Part shown: positions 51,099 through 62,241 of the stretch, piece after piece
Layout: every line of letters begins with the position of its first letter
How positions within the stretch are numbered: position 1 is the stretch's first letter
Source of the DNA: Stromatinia cepivora
Taxonomy: Eukaryota; Ascomycota; Leotiomycetes; Helotiales; Sclerotiniaceae
Length of the DNA stretch: 64,000 bases
NCBI GenBank assembly: GCA_014898415.1
Contig: RCTD01000013.1
Location: forward strand, 992,001 to 1,056,000
Direction of reading: 5' to 3'
The notes under the pieces: generated by a model
What the model was told of the DNA's origin: nothing
Database searches by the model: none
The model's input: the letters and a program-made list of their open reading frames with translations, nothing else
Made by a program: the position numbers and the translations under genes

Positions 51099-52474
51099 TT
51101 ATTAAAAACTCTTTCAAATAAGAAATGGAATAACATTTGCTCATGTTTATATATACTCCGCTTACTCCTGTCTAGGTACATATTTATGCTCATTCGCTTG
51201 CACATGGATCTTCTTGATATTATTCGAAAGTGTTGTCTTTTTTCTTACTCTTAATTTCTAAATTATAAATTACGATTCGATAAATCTCACGATTATAGAA
51301 CTTCGTAACGAAGTAATTCATTAACAGAATGAAATCTTATTCTTATACTTTCTGATTCTCGAATACACTCCTACTACTTATATTCCTTCTTATCCGAAAT
51401 TCTCTTTTTTTGATTTTGAAAAGTTCAATAGTAGTTTTCAAAAGTTCGATATCTAGCTTCCTTCGATTCGAACGAAATTACAAATAGATAACACTACAAT
51501 CAATAACTCTACAATTCAATTTTACTATATTTATCTCAATCTCGAATCTTATATACAAATTATAATACTACTTTAGCTTTCTTCTCTTGATCAAAACATT
51601 CCCTTAGATCATACAACAATTCTAAATCAACTCATATACGTTTATAACAATCCGAATAAAATTCAAAAAACTGAAAATAAGTTATTCATTTTCAAACAAA
51701 GAACCGATTCTTTATATATCTATATTACAAAATTCAAAAGAACTCTTTACAAAGCCAAAAATCAAAATTGATCCAATTCAAATAAAATCTCAACCTTTTG
51801 CAATAAATTCAATATTACTTTTAGAAATCGTTTTTCTCAATAGTTTTCTCTTTTCCATTCTTATCCCGATTTTATTCAGATTATATAATAATTAGTTATT
51901 TATATAATGAATAAATTCCCTATATCATTCTATTTTAGTAAACCTAAAGCCCTATATATATTGTAGAATCCATCCTATTCTCGAAACTACGACTCAATAG
52001 ACATTAATAACCTTAATATCATTGATACTCTTAACCCTTTTGATACCTAATCGGACAAATCTGATTGTACTTTAATTCTATTCTATATACAAGTACTCGA
52101 GTTTTCCTTTTCTGAAAGAACTTTTTTATATAAACAAAATAAATATATATAATATAAAAGTAACTCTTATTGAATACAAATCTATCTATTAAACCTATAT
52201 CAAGGAATCCGAGATCGATAAGAATCTGTTTTGGTTATTATATTGATTACTAAATCCGAAAACAATAATAATGAAGATCTAGAAGAAATAATCAATAACC
52301 GATATTTTGAAGATCATTTGGAAAAGGTAAATAGTACAATAAATACATATTCGTTGATTATAATACAATCCATACATCAGGAATTTTTATCAAAAGAAGA
52401 TTAGTGATCATTTTGTACTTAAATTATTCATTTAAAATGAATTCGAGGTGAATTCTTTAGAAGGGGGGGGGTAG

Positions 52475-52624
52475 TGTTACGAGATATATGTGATTGTGTA
52501 TAATCGGATTAATATGGTATTAAGTTCCGAACCGATCATATATATAGTTTCGTAGTATATTCTTTTTAGTTTTATAGCTTTTAATTTTAAGGTTGATCTC
52601 TAAACGCTCGTTGGGTTCGTCATA
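52475..52624 (+). repeat. 3' LTR of the plus mini-element (150 bp)
   Basis: Inner end mutated (TGTTACGAGATATATGTGATT); outer end better kept (CTCTAAACGCTCGTTGGGTT, then CGTCATA). Confidence 0.9.
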
Positions 52625-52629
52625 TATAT

Positions 52630-52815
52630 TATTCTTCAAATATTAAGAATCTGATTTTTTTATTTTTATTTAACAAATATATATATATAATATTCTTCTT
52701 ATATAAATTTGTGGCTTTTTCAGGAAGGATTTGGAAGCCCTTATAGGAAGTATTTTAAGGTCCTTTAGGGTACTTCCTTCATCTTTCTCTTCCCTCTATC
52801 TCATCGGCCTCCCCT
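52630..52815. other. Spacer between the two inverted mini-elements
   Basis: About 190 bp. The left half is AT-rich; 52710-52815 has normal composition (AGGAAGGATTTGGAAGCCC, CCCTCTATCTCATCGGCC), so it seems spared by RIP although both neighbours are mutated. No gene. Confidence 0.6.
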
Positions 52816-52820
52816 ACTTA

Positions 52821-52970
52821 TGTGACGAACCCAACGAGCGTTTAGAGATCAACCTTAGAATTAAAAGCTATAGAACTAAAAAGAATGTATTACGAAGTTA
52901 TATATATAATCGGCTCGAAACTTAGTATTGTACTAATCCGATCAAATACAATTATATATATTTCATAACA
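52821..52970 (-). repeat. 3' LTR of the inverted mini-element (150 bp)
   Basis: Outer end intact (TGTGACGAACCCAACGAGCG on the plus strand); inner end mutated (TTTCATAACA). Confidence 0.9.
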
Positions 52971-53744
52971 TTACCCCCCCCTTTTGAAAAGTTCACCTCG
53001 AACTCATTTAAAATGAATAATTTAAATACAAAATGATTACTAATCTTCTTTTGATAAAAATATTTGATACACAGATTATATTACAACCAACGAATACACG
53101 TCCATCATACCATATACCTCCTTCAAACGATCTTCAAAATATCGGTCATTGATCATCTCTTTTAAATCCTCATCATCATCATTTTCAGGCTTAGTAGTCA
53201 ATATAATAACCAAAACAAGCTTTTATCGATCTCGAACTCCTTGATATAGATCTAATAGATAAATTTATATCCAATAAGAAATACTTTTACATTATATATA
53301 TTTATTTTACTTACACAAAAGAGTTCTTTCAGAAAAAGAAAACTCGGACACTTATACACAAAGTAGAATCAAAATACGATCAGACTTATTCAATTAAATA
53401 TCAAAAGGGCTAAAGGCATTAATAATATTAAGATTGCTAACATTCATTGGATCGTAATTCTGAGAATGGAATAGATTCTATAATATATATAGAACTCTAG
53501 GTTTACTAGAATAAAATAATACAAGGAATCCATTTGTTATACAAACAACTAATTATTGTATAATTTGAATAAAATCGGGATAGGAATAGAGAAAAGAAAA
53601 CTATTAAGAAAGACGATTTCTAAGAATAGTATTGAATTCATTACGAAAAGTTGAGATTTTATTCGAATCGGGTTAATTCTGATCTTTGGCTTTGTAAAAA
53701 ATCCTTTCGAATTTTGTAATATAAATATATAAAGAATTGATTCC

Positions 53745-54155
53745 TTATTTGAAAATGAATAACTTGTTTTCGGCTTCTTGAACTTTATTCGGATTATTGT
53801 AAATATATATAAGTTGATCTAGGATCGTTATATGATTTAAAGAAATGTTTTGATCAAAAGAAGAAAGCTGAAATAGTATTATAATTTGTATATGAGATTC
53901 GAGATTGAAATAAACATAATAAAATTGAACTATAAAATCGCCGATCGCAGCGCTATCTACTTGTAGTTTCACTCGAATCGAGGGAAGCCAGATATCGAAC
54001 TTTTGAAAGCTACCATTGAACTTTTCAGGATCAAAAAGAAAAGGTTTCGAACGAAAAGGAGTATAAATAGTAAAAGTATATTCAAGAATCAAAGAATATA
54101 GGAACAAGATTTTATCCCATTGACAAATCATTTCGTTGCGAAGTTCTATAATCAC
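53745..54155 (-). pseudogene. gag-like remnant in the inverted mini-element
   Basis: 136 codons including FDPEKFNGSFQKFDIWLPSI, then RVKLQVDSAAIGD and QFYYVYFNLESHIQ. The pattern of a substrate-like FDG...W segment, a KL.VD...IGD turn and a QFYYVYxxL helix is what I know from gag-type proteins of fungal LTR retrotransposons. It suggests the mini-element is a gag-bearing deletion derivative. No protease, RT or integrase follows. Confidence 0.6.
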
Positions 54156-54346
54156 AAGGTTTATCGAATCATAATCTATAGCTTAAAAATTAAAGGTAAG
54201 AAAAAAGATAACATCTTCGAATAGTATCAAGAAAATCTATATATAAATAAAAAAGCAGGAATGATATATTTAAATAAAAATAAACAGAATATATATAAAT
54301 ATATACAAATGTTATTCTATTTCTTATCTGGAAGAGCTTTTAATAA

Positions 54347-54496
54347 TATAACGAATCCAATGAGTATTTAGAGATCAATTTTAGAATTAAAAGCTATAGA
54401 GTTAAAGAAAGTGTACTACAAAGCTATATATATGATCGGCTCGAAGCTTAGTACTGTACTAGCCCGATCGGACGCGATCACGTGTATCTCGTGACA
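54347..54496 (-). repeat. 5' LTR of the inverted mini-element (150 bp)
   Basis: Outer end intact (GATCACGTGTATCTCGTGACA on the plus strand, ending 54496); inner end mutated (TATAACGAATCC). Confidence 0.9.
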
Positions 54497-55410
54497 CAAT
54501 AATGCTCACTCATTTGTCAATTGACTCCTATTATATTTCAAAATTCTTATCACACATCGATAAATTGACTCATAAGAAGAATGCCATCAAGATTAAAGAT
54601 TAGAACAATATCATTATCGGCCTCCGAAATACACTTGATTTCGTGTGTCAACGAAATAATGTCACAATAGTACTTTTCTATACTATCTACACTATACGCG
54701 CAGTACATGTCCATGAACGCCGATCAAAGATAGACACAGACACGAATCCACAACCCTCGAGCTGCCGTTTTCGAATACATTCTCCCGATCACATAAAATT
54801 GCGAGATAAGGAAATGCAACATATGCTTGGCCGTCGGCACTTGTATGAACCCGATCACATCGATACCATTGGCACATGTTGGCAAAGCGCCATCTTCACC
54901 TTCCTATAAGCACGATGTTCAACCAAATATTCAAGCAATTGCTTGGCACTTGGTGTTGGCATAATAATGTTTATCAGATCTCGCCAAGCCCCTTTCAACA
55001 ATTCCCCTGCCTAATGTGGTATAATATCCGACATTGGCACACTCCGGCAAATCTACCTTTTCACCAGTCAAAACTTCATTCTTCTATTAAACACTTCAAT
55101 GGAACATGCATCTGAACCTGCATTTATATGTAGTAAATGAGGAAAGTCAAATACACACACCATATGGCGACATTTGGTAATATGAGATTGGCAAATGTTT
55201 AGTATCTAATCTGACAGAAATAGCACGCCACTTAAAGCATATTAATCAAAGGCCAAATCAAGAAATAATCATAAAGCAGGATTTATATTTATTTATATAT
55301 TCATCCTCATCTTCTCCCATTTTCCAAAGCTAAAGAACTTACCCCTTTCCCATATTCTCTCCTCCCTCTACCCTATTAACCCCATATTTCCCCTCTCAAC
55401 CTCCTCTCTC

Positions 55411-55540
55411 TTCCTCTCTCTTCCTCTCTCTTCCTCTCTCTTCCTCTCTCTTCCTCTCTCTTCCTCTCTCTTCCTCTCTCTTCCTCTCTCTTCCTCTCTC
55501 TTCCTCTCTCTTCCTCTCTCTTCCTCTCTCTTCCTCTCTC
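55411..55540. repeat. (TTCCTCTCTC)13
   Basis: Thirteen perfect decamer copies, preceded by one degenerate copy at 55401-55410. Pure pyrimidine on the plus strand. Confidence 0.97.
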
Positions 55541-55559
55541 TCAGCTTTTATCCTCACAC

Positions 55560-55583
55560 CCATCCATCCATCCATCCATCCAT
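55560..55583. repeat. (CCAT)6
   Basis: Six perfect tetranucleotide copies 20 bp after the pyrimidine decamer tract. Confidence 0.9.
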
Positions 55584-55648
55584 CTTACTAAAGAATCTTA
55601 AACTTGATCTAATTACTATCCTTAAAACTCTATTAAAATCAATAATAA

Positions 55649-55718
55649 TATCTATATCTATATCTATATCTATATCTATATCTATATCTATATCTATATC
55701 TATATCTATATCTATATC
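55649..55718. repeat. (TATATC)n, about 12 copies
   Basis: Perfect hexanucleotide array of about 70 bp. Confidence 0.95.
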
Positions 55719-55846
55719 AATTTATCAAAAATCGCTAAAAGTTTAATCTATCTTTATTCTATCTTTATTCAAATAGATCCCTTCAGATATTTCCAAAGGT
55801 ATCTATCTCTAAATATCTATCTATCTGTATTTCTCGCTTATAGATA

Positions 55847-55887
55847 GCTAGTTGCTAGTTGCTAGTTGCTAGTTGCTAGCTTGCTAG
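55847..55887. repeat. (TAGTTGC)n heptamer, about 5 copies
   Basis: GCTAGTTGCTAGTTGCTAG-type array, last unit diverged (GCTTGCTAG). Confidence 0.9.
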
Positions 55888-56335
55888 AATATAAGATCAC
55901 CGGCTTTGACTTTACTGATTCTAATTCCAATTCATTGATAGAACTCAATGTTTCACAATCCACTTGGTAATATAATGCCGTCGTCTAATAGTAAGATAAG
56001 AAGGAAATTCGTTATGAGTATTGTATTGGGTTATTTTAATAATATACTGGTTATACTGATAACTAAGTAGCTTGGCTTAGCTTAGCTGGCTGACTGACTT
56101 TAATGGATAGAATGAATAGAATACGGGTTTTCAAATAAATAAATTTAATTGTTTAATTATCTGCCTAATTAATTACTAACTATACTCCCATTCGCTAGAT
56201 CATTGCTCGTTGCTCGCTTGCCTATAATCTTCATTCATATGCATATAGATATGTAGAATCATATACAAATGTGCAAATTGTCATATACTCATTTACTTCA
56301 TCAAGCCCAGACTTAACTCCAGACGAATCATAAAC

Positions 56336-58246
56336 TTAAATAAGCTCTCTCCCCTTCTTCTCACAATCCTTCTTCCATTCCTCCATCCACTTTTTCACAA
56401 ACTTAACTTCTTGACTTTGTACTTTCTTAATCGGTTTCGGAGGAAAGCTGGGAGTGGTATCGTTTGCAAAAACTCCATTTTCATCCCAGTGATGAACTGC
56501 TCCTTCGATTAAAATGAATGGTTGGGAGGTAGTGGAGGTACGGTTATGAGCTGTGGTGTTAAAGGGTGATGCGTGAGGGGTAGCTGGACGCCAAACATCT
56601 TGTTCACCGTCTATGTATGCGAGACGTGGGTAGCTGAGGTTGAAACCGCCGTATTTGTTTATATTCTCGACGGCTGGGGGTGTGGTGATGTTGAAGGAGG
56701 CTTCGCAGATGATGGAGAGGTAAGGGAGATCGATGGTGCGGGATAACAATGGAAGCTGGTTGGCAGGAACGGAAGCACCGTTTTGAAGGTAGCCCCATTC
56801 GGTACAGTATTGATAGGGCCAGAGACGCCAAGATTGGGATGAGTCGTCTTGTGCGTAATAGGTAAGGTTGTGGGTTGAGTAGCAGGAATCTTGGCTGGCA
56901 GAGCAATCGCCGAAGTTCGCGGAGGTGTAGTCTGTGGATTGTTAGCATTTTGCAGGGGAGATAAAGAGGAATGAGGAGGAAGTTCTCACCAGCTAACCAG
57001 CCAATCCAATTAAGATATGGAATTGCCAAACTACCAAGTTGAGAACCATAACCACCCTTCGTAAGCAACTTCTGAACCTCCGTTGTAGAGCTATTCAAAC
57101 TTGGCCAAAGAAGTTTGTTACTAGTAACATTACCACAATAGTAATCGAAATATGGTGTTCCTTCAACTGCTGGATCCCAATTCTTACTTTGCCATTCCCA
57201 CATTCCATACATGACTACTGACATGAAATCATTGCTGTAAGTAACATTTGGGAGTCCCCAAACAGTCTTGAGTTCTTGGACTAAAGCCGTGTTGTTTTCT
57301 TGTCCAATGACAATGTTATCCATAGAATTGGTGATGAGTTGAGTATTTTTGATACATTTTTGATCGGCAAAAATGCGAATAGGCTCAAAGTAAGTCCAGT
57401 AATCATAGATGGCTTCTACGACACCACTGGAGGAAATTGTACCTAATCAAATGTTAGTCACATTACCATTTGCAGAATCAAGGAAGAAAGGAAGAAAGGA
57501 AAAAACTTACCCCAGAAAGTATCTGGATATAACTTTCGCAAGAAAGCATTGAAAGCACCAGCATAAGAACCTCCATAACCAATATAAGCCACATTTGGTG
57601 CCGTAAGATTCTGATCTTCCAATCCCGGAAAGACAATATTCCTAGCGAAATAAACCTCATCCATCAATGCTTGTTCCGTAGTCAAGAATCTCAAATTCTT
57701 CGTCGAGAAATCTGGGGTTGGGATACTTTCACCATAGTAACGATGTTCGAGCACAACACCAATACCATTTGTCGCGACAGCCAATTGATGTAAAAGACCA
57801 TTTTGTAAAAAGGGTAATCGACCTGTAGCATCGGTTTCTCCTGATTGAAGGATGATTACTGGTCCGCCAGGTTTGTAATAGGTAGCATCGAACCAATAGC
57901 GGAGTGGGAATGTTCCATTGCTGTGAGGTTCATAACGGGATTCATTATGGAAATAATCAACTGGGACGGTGAGATTGTAAGTTGGGTAGAGGAGGGAGGG
58001 ATCGATATCATCGCGTTTGGATAGTGCTAATTCTCGACGGGGAATGGTGGTTCTCTATTTGCGAGGGGTTAGTTTTGGAGTAATGTGGGTATAAGGGACC
58101 AATTGAGGGAATGCAGACATGTAGAGAGGAAGTGAAGGGGAACATACGCTTAGTTTTCCACCAAGACCATCAGGATATAATTGATGAGAGCAGACACATT
58201 GAAAGAATGCGAGAATCGCACAACCAGTATAGATTGTAGAAACCAT
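56336..58246 (-). CDS. Secreted serine peptidase, family S28 (Pro-X carboxypeptidase / DPP II type)
   Basis: Four exons, 58246-58148, 58054-57511, 57442-56990 and 56931-56336, give 563 aa, usual for fungal S28. The start at 58246 gives a clear signal peptide (MVSTIYTGCAILAFFQCVCS); an in-frame ATG at 58285 would only put 13 residues before it. Nucleophile Ser is in GYGGSYAGAF (about residue 195), Asp in DGEQDVWRP and His in GAVHHWDENG, the complete S28 triad. LEHRYYGES, before the nucleophile, is a strong family signature. Several NxT/S sites and paired cysteines fit a glycosylated extracellular or vacuolar enzyme. The family removes residues next to proline from peptide ends and in fungi works in acid protein breakdown. 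Regulation cannot be read from the sequence. Confidence 0.94.
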
Positions 58247-59932
58247 GTTGTTTGATGTGGATTTTGGTAGGATTGTGATGCTCAAAGATTTGTTTATATA
58301 GAAACCCGACAGATCTTTAAGTTTCTGGTACGGTGAAAAACACCTTGATGAGCTGTATATGATGTCAGTCTAACCATACTGTTTATTTAGAATCAATTTT
58401 GATTTCCATCTTTCATTTCCATCTTTCAAAAAATACATTTTCCTCTACTGCAACAGGAAGGGGTTGAGGTTCATTGGAATAACATTCAATTATTCAATTA
58501 AGTAAAGATACCACCAAATTGAAGATAAGAAGGGAATTTGTGAAATTTGTGAATAGTAATTCATAGAATGATTGGGATTGAAACAATGTGAACATCATAA
58601 AGTACATACCTAGTACCTATACCTATACCTATACCTGACTGATGACAAGAAATCCAATTGACTTCTCCCACTTCAAATCGGTTCAATTGAGTCCTTCTCT
58701 CAGCTCAGATCCTTTTTCTTCCTAACTCATCAAAAAATGCGACACCATCTTATCTTTATACTTGTACCTAGCTACCCATGTACATCATACATCAGCTACC
58801 CAAGTCAACTATGCAGATTGATGTAAGATATTCACCATATTTCCACATGTAGAAGGTGTGTTACTTCTCGTATAATGAATGTATTACATTGGCTTGCAAA
58901 GTATATGAAATGAAAGTAATACAAATTATGTGAGCATAACTTTTCTGTTATCTTGGTTCAGTCATCGTGAAATGAATGTTGATTGGTTCGGTATTGCATA
59001 TTGGGGTTTGACCTTCTTCTTTAAGCATGGGTGGGAGTTGATATGGTGCGAGTTGTTGTTCCTGGCGGTGTGGTGTGTGGCTGGGTAAAGAGGGGATTGA
59101 GGTTCTGGAAGGATTGTGATTGGTGATTGGTGATTGGTGATTGGTGATTGGTGATTGGTGATTGGTGATTGGTGATTGGTGATTGGTGATTGGTGATGAT
59201 TCAGCCACATCTATCTCTGGATCAGCTCCATTTCTTCTCCATAAGAATATTTTGATCTTCACACAACATCAACATCTACATCAACATCAAAAAGTATCCA
59301 GACTTTTTATTCCCATCGAATCAATTTTTGTTCACTTAAATCATAATTTTCATGAAAATTGTCTCAGATATCCAATTGTGAGTAACACAGGCTCAGACTC
59401 ATCAAGAATACTTTTTGAAAGTTTGGAAGGTTCCAAAGAACAATATGAAGTTTCGTATTGTTCTATCAATTATTCTAGTAAAAACTGAGAGACTTTGCTA
59501 TTAGTATCGAAGCCCCCGCCCAAGCCACCGCCCTTTTTACACATTGAAATTGATATTTGAGAATTTGGTGTTGGGGCTTGAAATTGAGTCTTTACAGTTT
59601 GTACACCCATCTGTCTTGTAGTTAGTCAAAGGATGAACTTGTTCCAGTAGACTTTTATGTCAATATTATTACCCCCACACTCTCTTTTATGTCTGTTGAA
59701 GAGCATGCAACCTGATTGGGAATCTCTGAGGAATTAGCACTTGGTTTAGTTTACCAATTGAATTTCAAATCTTGGCATCTATCCTCAACATCACTACTCA
59801 GTCATCTGCCTTGATCACTCTCTTCAATTTTGATAACAATTCACACATGGAGCGGAACAGAAACTTCAATCGTTTGGCACGAGTAATTTGAGTAGAGATT
59901 CTTCTCGGAAGCTTAACGCTAAATAGGAACCT
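58247..59932. other. Intergenic region with heptamer array
   Basis: Between the S28 peptidase promoter side and the 3' end of the HET gene. Holds CTATAC units near 58615-58634 and the TGATTGG array. The 100-codon frames here come from the array. Confidence 0.55.
59117..59193. repeat. (TGATTGG)11
   Basis: Eleven perfect heptamers. Because three units make 21 nt, the minus strand reads as a repeated SPITNHQ peptide in more than one frame, which is an artefact of the array. Confidence 0.97.
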
Positions 59933-61921
59933 TCATTGAATACGAAAACCACATTCATCCAACTGCATATTCTTTACTTCCCCATACATTATTCCATCAA
60001 CATACGCGCTACCAATAAGATTGTACGTCTCAGCAGAAATATCGGCAGACCTCAAAATATGAGGGGTTTCAATTCCATGAAAAACGGCTACAATATTCCC
60101 AGGTTGTAAGGCTGGAGGCCCGATGCCTAAACTCCCATTCGCAGTTATGAAAGCTCTTTGAAATTGGAGGGCTATGGTTCTCAAAGCCATCATAAAGCCA
60201 CACGACTCTAGCAACTCTACATTTATTATCTCTGAAGTATCGGTGACATAGTCGAGAAGCTTGGTCAGCCAATATTTATCGAGTTCCGATCCAACTCTAT
60301 AAACCCGAGAGTGTGAACCATTGTCAACAGATTCTTCATGCGTCAACTGTTCAATATGTCGCCCAAAAAGTAAAGTCTTGACTATATCCTGTGAATTGAA
60401 GTTTATTTGGCATGTCGACTGCCTTGTCATTTTCGTAACAATATTAAAAGCGATGCGTAGGCCTGGAATAGGATCAAATGGTTGCGGAAATGGCTCAGAT
60501 ATGTCTTGTATTTGATCAAAGACTAAACCATGAAGTATAAGTTGCTCTTGGGAGTCGATTGTGTCAAATTTAAAGCTGAGCTCCTGAAAACATCCAGCCA
60601 CAAAATACTCTGGATATGAGTAAAGCTCGAAGTGCCCAATACTCAGGTGCCGAAGATCATTGGAAAAATCCGGGACCCATGAAGGCAATTCCTGCAGAAA
60701 TTTGGGCCTAGACGCAAACCATAGCATTGTGTTGAGATGGCCCTGATGTATCAAAGCTTTACACGTTCGAATGAAGCAAGTTTGAGGTGTGATGGTATAA
60801 TCAACTTTGATGTCTAACGTTTCGGCATCATTTGCTAGACCAAGCAGAACATATATATTATCTCTTGGATCCGTTGACTGGATCTTCTTTGCTTTTACCA
60901 CGGTCAACAGATCCCAAAATGAATAAATTAGATGATTGTTCTTGAACTTGTCTCGCATATCAAGGATGTCTGTGCACATAGAAATCGCAACACAATTGTT
61001 GTTACGGGTTTCCTCATGCAAATCAATCGCCTTTTGGAAATATTCTATCGAGATGTCTGTGGATGAGAGTTCTCCATGGTCTGCCTCTCCAGAGCCCTCG
61101 ACCCTTCGAAATGCGAAGCCGTCATCTATAGCGGAGAACACAAGCTGAAGACGTTCTAGAGGACATAGAATGCTGCCACACACAAACATGATACGCCGAG
61201 CTACAAAAAGTTCTTGTAATATCCAAATCCTTTGAAACCATGATTTCCTTGCTACAGATGAGAACAATTTCTCGTCGATGCCGTCATCTCTATGGAGTTC
61301 TGCAAATTGTCGCTTTTTCGAATAAATATAGTCATTCCGCTTCTTTGCTTCCAGAGCCTGAATGTCACGATGCCATATATCGACCAAAAATTCAGAATAA
61401 GTTAGTGCCGCGCGAAAGAAATTTTCGTTGTCTTCAGTCGAGACACCAAGCCAAGCCGCAACACAAATGGCTTGTCCAAAAATTGTTTTCATGCGTACGA
61501 CTTGCCAAGACTTCTCAATGTCATCTTTTTGATTGATGCAAATCGCATCAATCCAAAAATATGTATCAGTACCATAGGGACTCGCTTGGAGCGATTTTAA
61601 TGCTTCACTCAAGTTTGTGGTTATACCAAGAGAGTATGATTCGTCATCCCCTTTAATAATCAACATATTTGTCGGGGTTGGATCGCCCCATACATAAGAT
61701 AGGGCACAGTACTCGACGTTGTCGTTCAATGATACTACTTTCATATAGCATTCGATGAAGCTAGGTTCTAGAGTCTTAGGTGGAGTACATAGTTTGATTA
61801 ACCTGATCTCTTGTCGATCCTTATCGAGGGAGGAATAAAGGAAAGGCGGGAAATCATGAAGTGGCATTTTGCGTATAGGGACTAGTTGACAAACTTGTTT
61901 TTTTTGGAGGGAAGTTCCCAT
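59933..61921 (-). CDS. HET-domain (heterokaryon incompatibility type) protein
   Basis: Single exon, 662 aa. The HET domain spans about residues 68-240: CALSYVWGDP (71-81), YFWIDAICINQKDD (121-134), AAWLGVSTED and WFQRIWILQELFVARR, all standard HET blocks. Later blocks (STDPRDNIYVLLGLAND, then SWVPDFS) are usual for the long fungal HET family. HET domains trigger death of fused cells after non-self recognition and are TIR-like in fold; no NACHT, WD40 or other C-terminal recognition domain is seen here, only the alpha-helical tail common in this class. An alternative start at residue 19 (MPLHDFPPF) is possible. A HET pseudogene lies 320 bp upstream in divergent orientation. Specificity cannot be read from the sequence. 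Confidence 0.93.
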   Translation of the reverse strand: MGTSLQKKQVCQLVPIRKMPLHDFPPFLYSSLDKDRQEIRLIKLCTPPKTLEPSFIECYMKVVSLNDNVEYCALSYVWGDPTPTNMLIIKGDDESYSLGITTNLSEALKSLQASPYGTDTYFWIDAICINQKDDIEKSWQVVRMKTIFGQAICVAAWLGVSTEDNENFFRAALTYSEFLVDIWHRDIQALEAKKRNDYIYSKKRQFAELHRDDGIDEKLFSSVARKSWFQRIWILQELFVARRIMFVCGSILCPLERLQLVFSAIDDGFAFRRVEGSGEADHGELSSTDISIEYFQKAIDLHEETRNNNCVAISMCTDILDMRDKFKNNHLIYSFWDLLTVVKAKKIQSTDPRDNIYVLLGLANDAETLDIKVDYTITPQTCFIRTCKALIHQGHLNTMLWFASRPKFLQELPSWVPDFSNDLRHLSIGHFELYSYPEYFVAGCFQELSFKFDTIDSQEQLILHGLVFDQIQDISEPFPQPFDPIPGLRIAFNIVTKMTRQSTCQINFNSQDIVKTLLFGRHIEQLTHEESVDNGSHSRVYRVGSELDKYWLTKLLDYVTDTSEIINVELLESCGFMMALRTIALQFQRAFITANGSLGIGPPALQPGNIVAVFHGIETPHILRSADISAETYNLIGSAYVDGIMYGEVKNMQLDECGFRIQ

Positions 61922-62241
61922 GCCAGGTCGCTCATCGCGGGCAGTGCGAAGTAGTCAGTAGAGAAGTTGGGCATCACGATGTCTTATCTCCACGTGCGCC
62001 AAGATGCCATCCGTCAGACATTCTGTCTCACTCTGCGGTGAATCTTTCCAGTTGAGTTTAGAGCTGAAATCACAACGGAAGAGTTTCAATGAGAAACTTT
62101 TTCTTATCTTCCATCAATTTAAGCTTTCGTGAACACCAACCTATACCAATTCCCACGACGTCTCATCCAAAAGGCCTCGGCATAGGAATTCGGTAATTAC
62201 GACGTTGCGATGGCTTTCATCTTCACGCTGGCGATGTGAAA
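61922..62241. other. Divergent spacer between two HET loci
   Basis: 320 bp between the start of the HET gene (minus) and the start of the HET pseudogene (plus). Probably held both promoters. No further feature seen. Confidence 0.55.

Larger units (their letters stand above)
50949..52624 (+). mobile_element. 1,676-bp non-autonomous LTR element, plus copy
   Basis: Two 150-bp LTRs (50949-51098 and 52475-52624) with ends TGTCACGAG...TTCGTCACA in the least mutated copies, flanked by TATAT on both sides (50944-50948, 52625-52629). A purine tract (AGAAGGGGGGGGGTAG, about 52460-52474) precedes the right LTR, giving plus orientation. The interior is RIP-eroded; its 51.3-51.7 kb part matches the gag-like remnant of the inverted copy but is full of stops. 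The TATAT duplication is low complexity, so less telling than in the other elements. No RT or integrase. Confidence 0.88.
52821..54496 (-). mobile_element. 1,676-bp non-autonomous LTR element, inverted copy
   Basis: Exactly the same length as the copy at 50949-52624 but in reverse orientation, with 150-bp LTRs at 52821-52970 and 54347-54496 and a matching C-run (the purine tract of the minus strand) at about 52974-52982. It keeps a 136-codon gag-like frame (53745-54155). Flanking pentamers are ACTTA and CAATA, so no target duplication is seen, unlike the other elements here. That fits either recombination between copies or later change at a border. Confidence 0.87.
54502..56335. other. Gene-free spacer with dense simple repeats
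   Basis: 54502-55260 is normal DNA without a supported gene. 55380-55890 carries four different simple repeats (separate entries). The right end lies downstream of the S28 peptidase and should hold its 3' UTR. Confidence 0.5.

Noticed and set aside
55401..55890. Regular repeats considered as a CRISPR-like array
   Set aside because: Units are contiguous without unique spacers and the genome is eukaryotic.
58948..59262. Two overlapping frames with repeated SPITNHQ peptide
   Set aside because: Both come from the (TGATTGG)11 array, whose 21-nt period keeps several frames open.
60069..60272. 67-codon frame within the HET gene region
   Set aside because: Overlaps the long HET frame in another phase and has no support.
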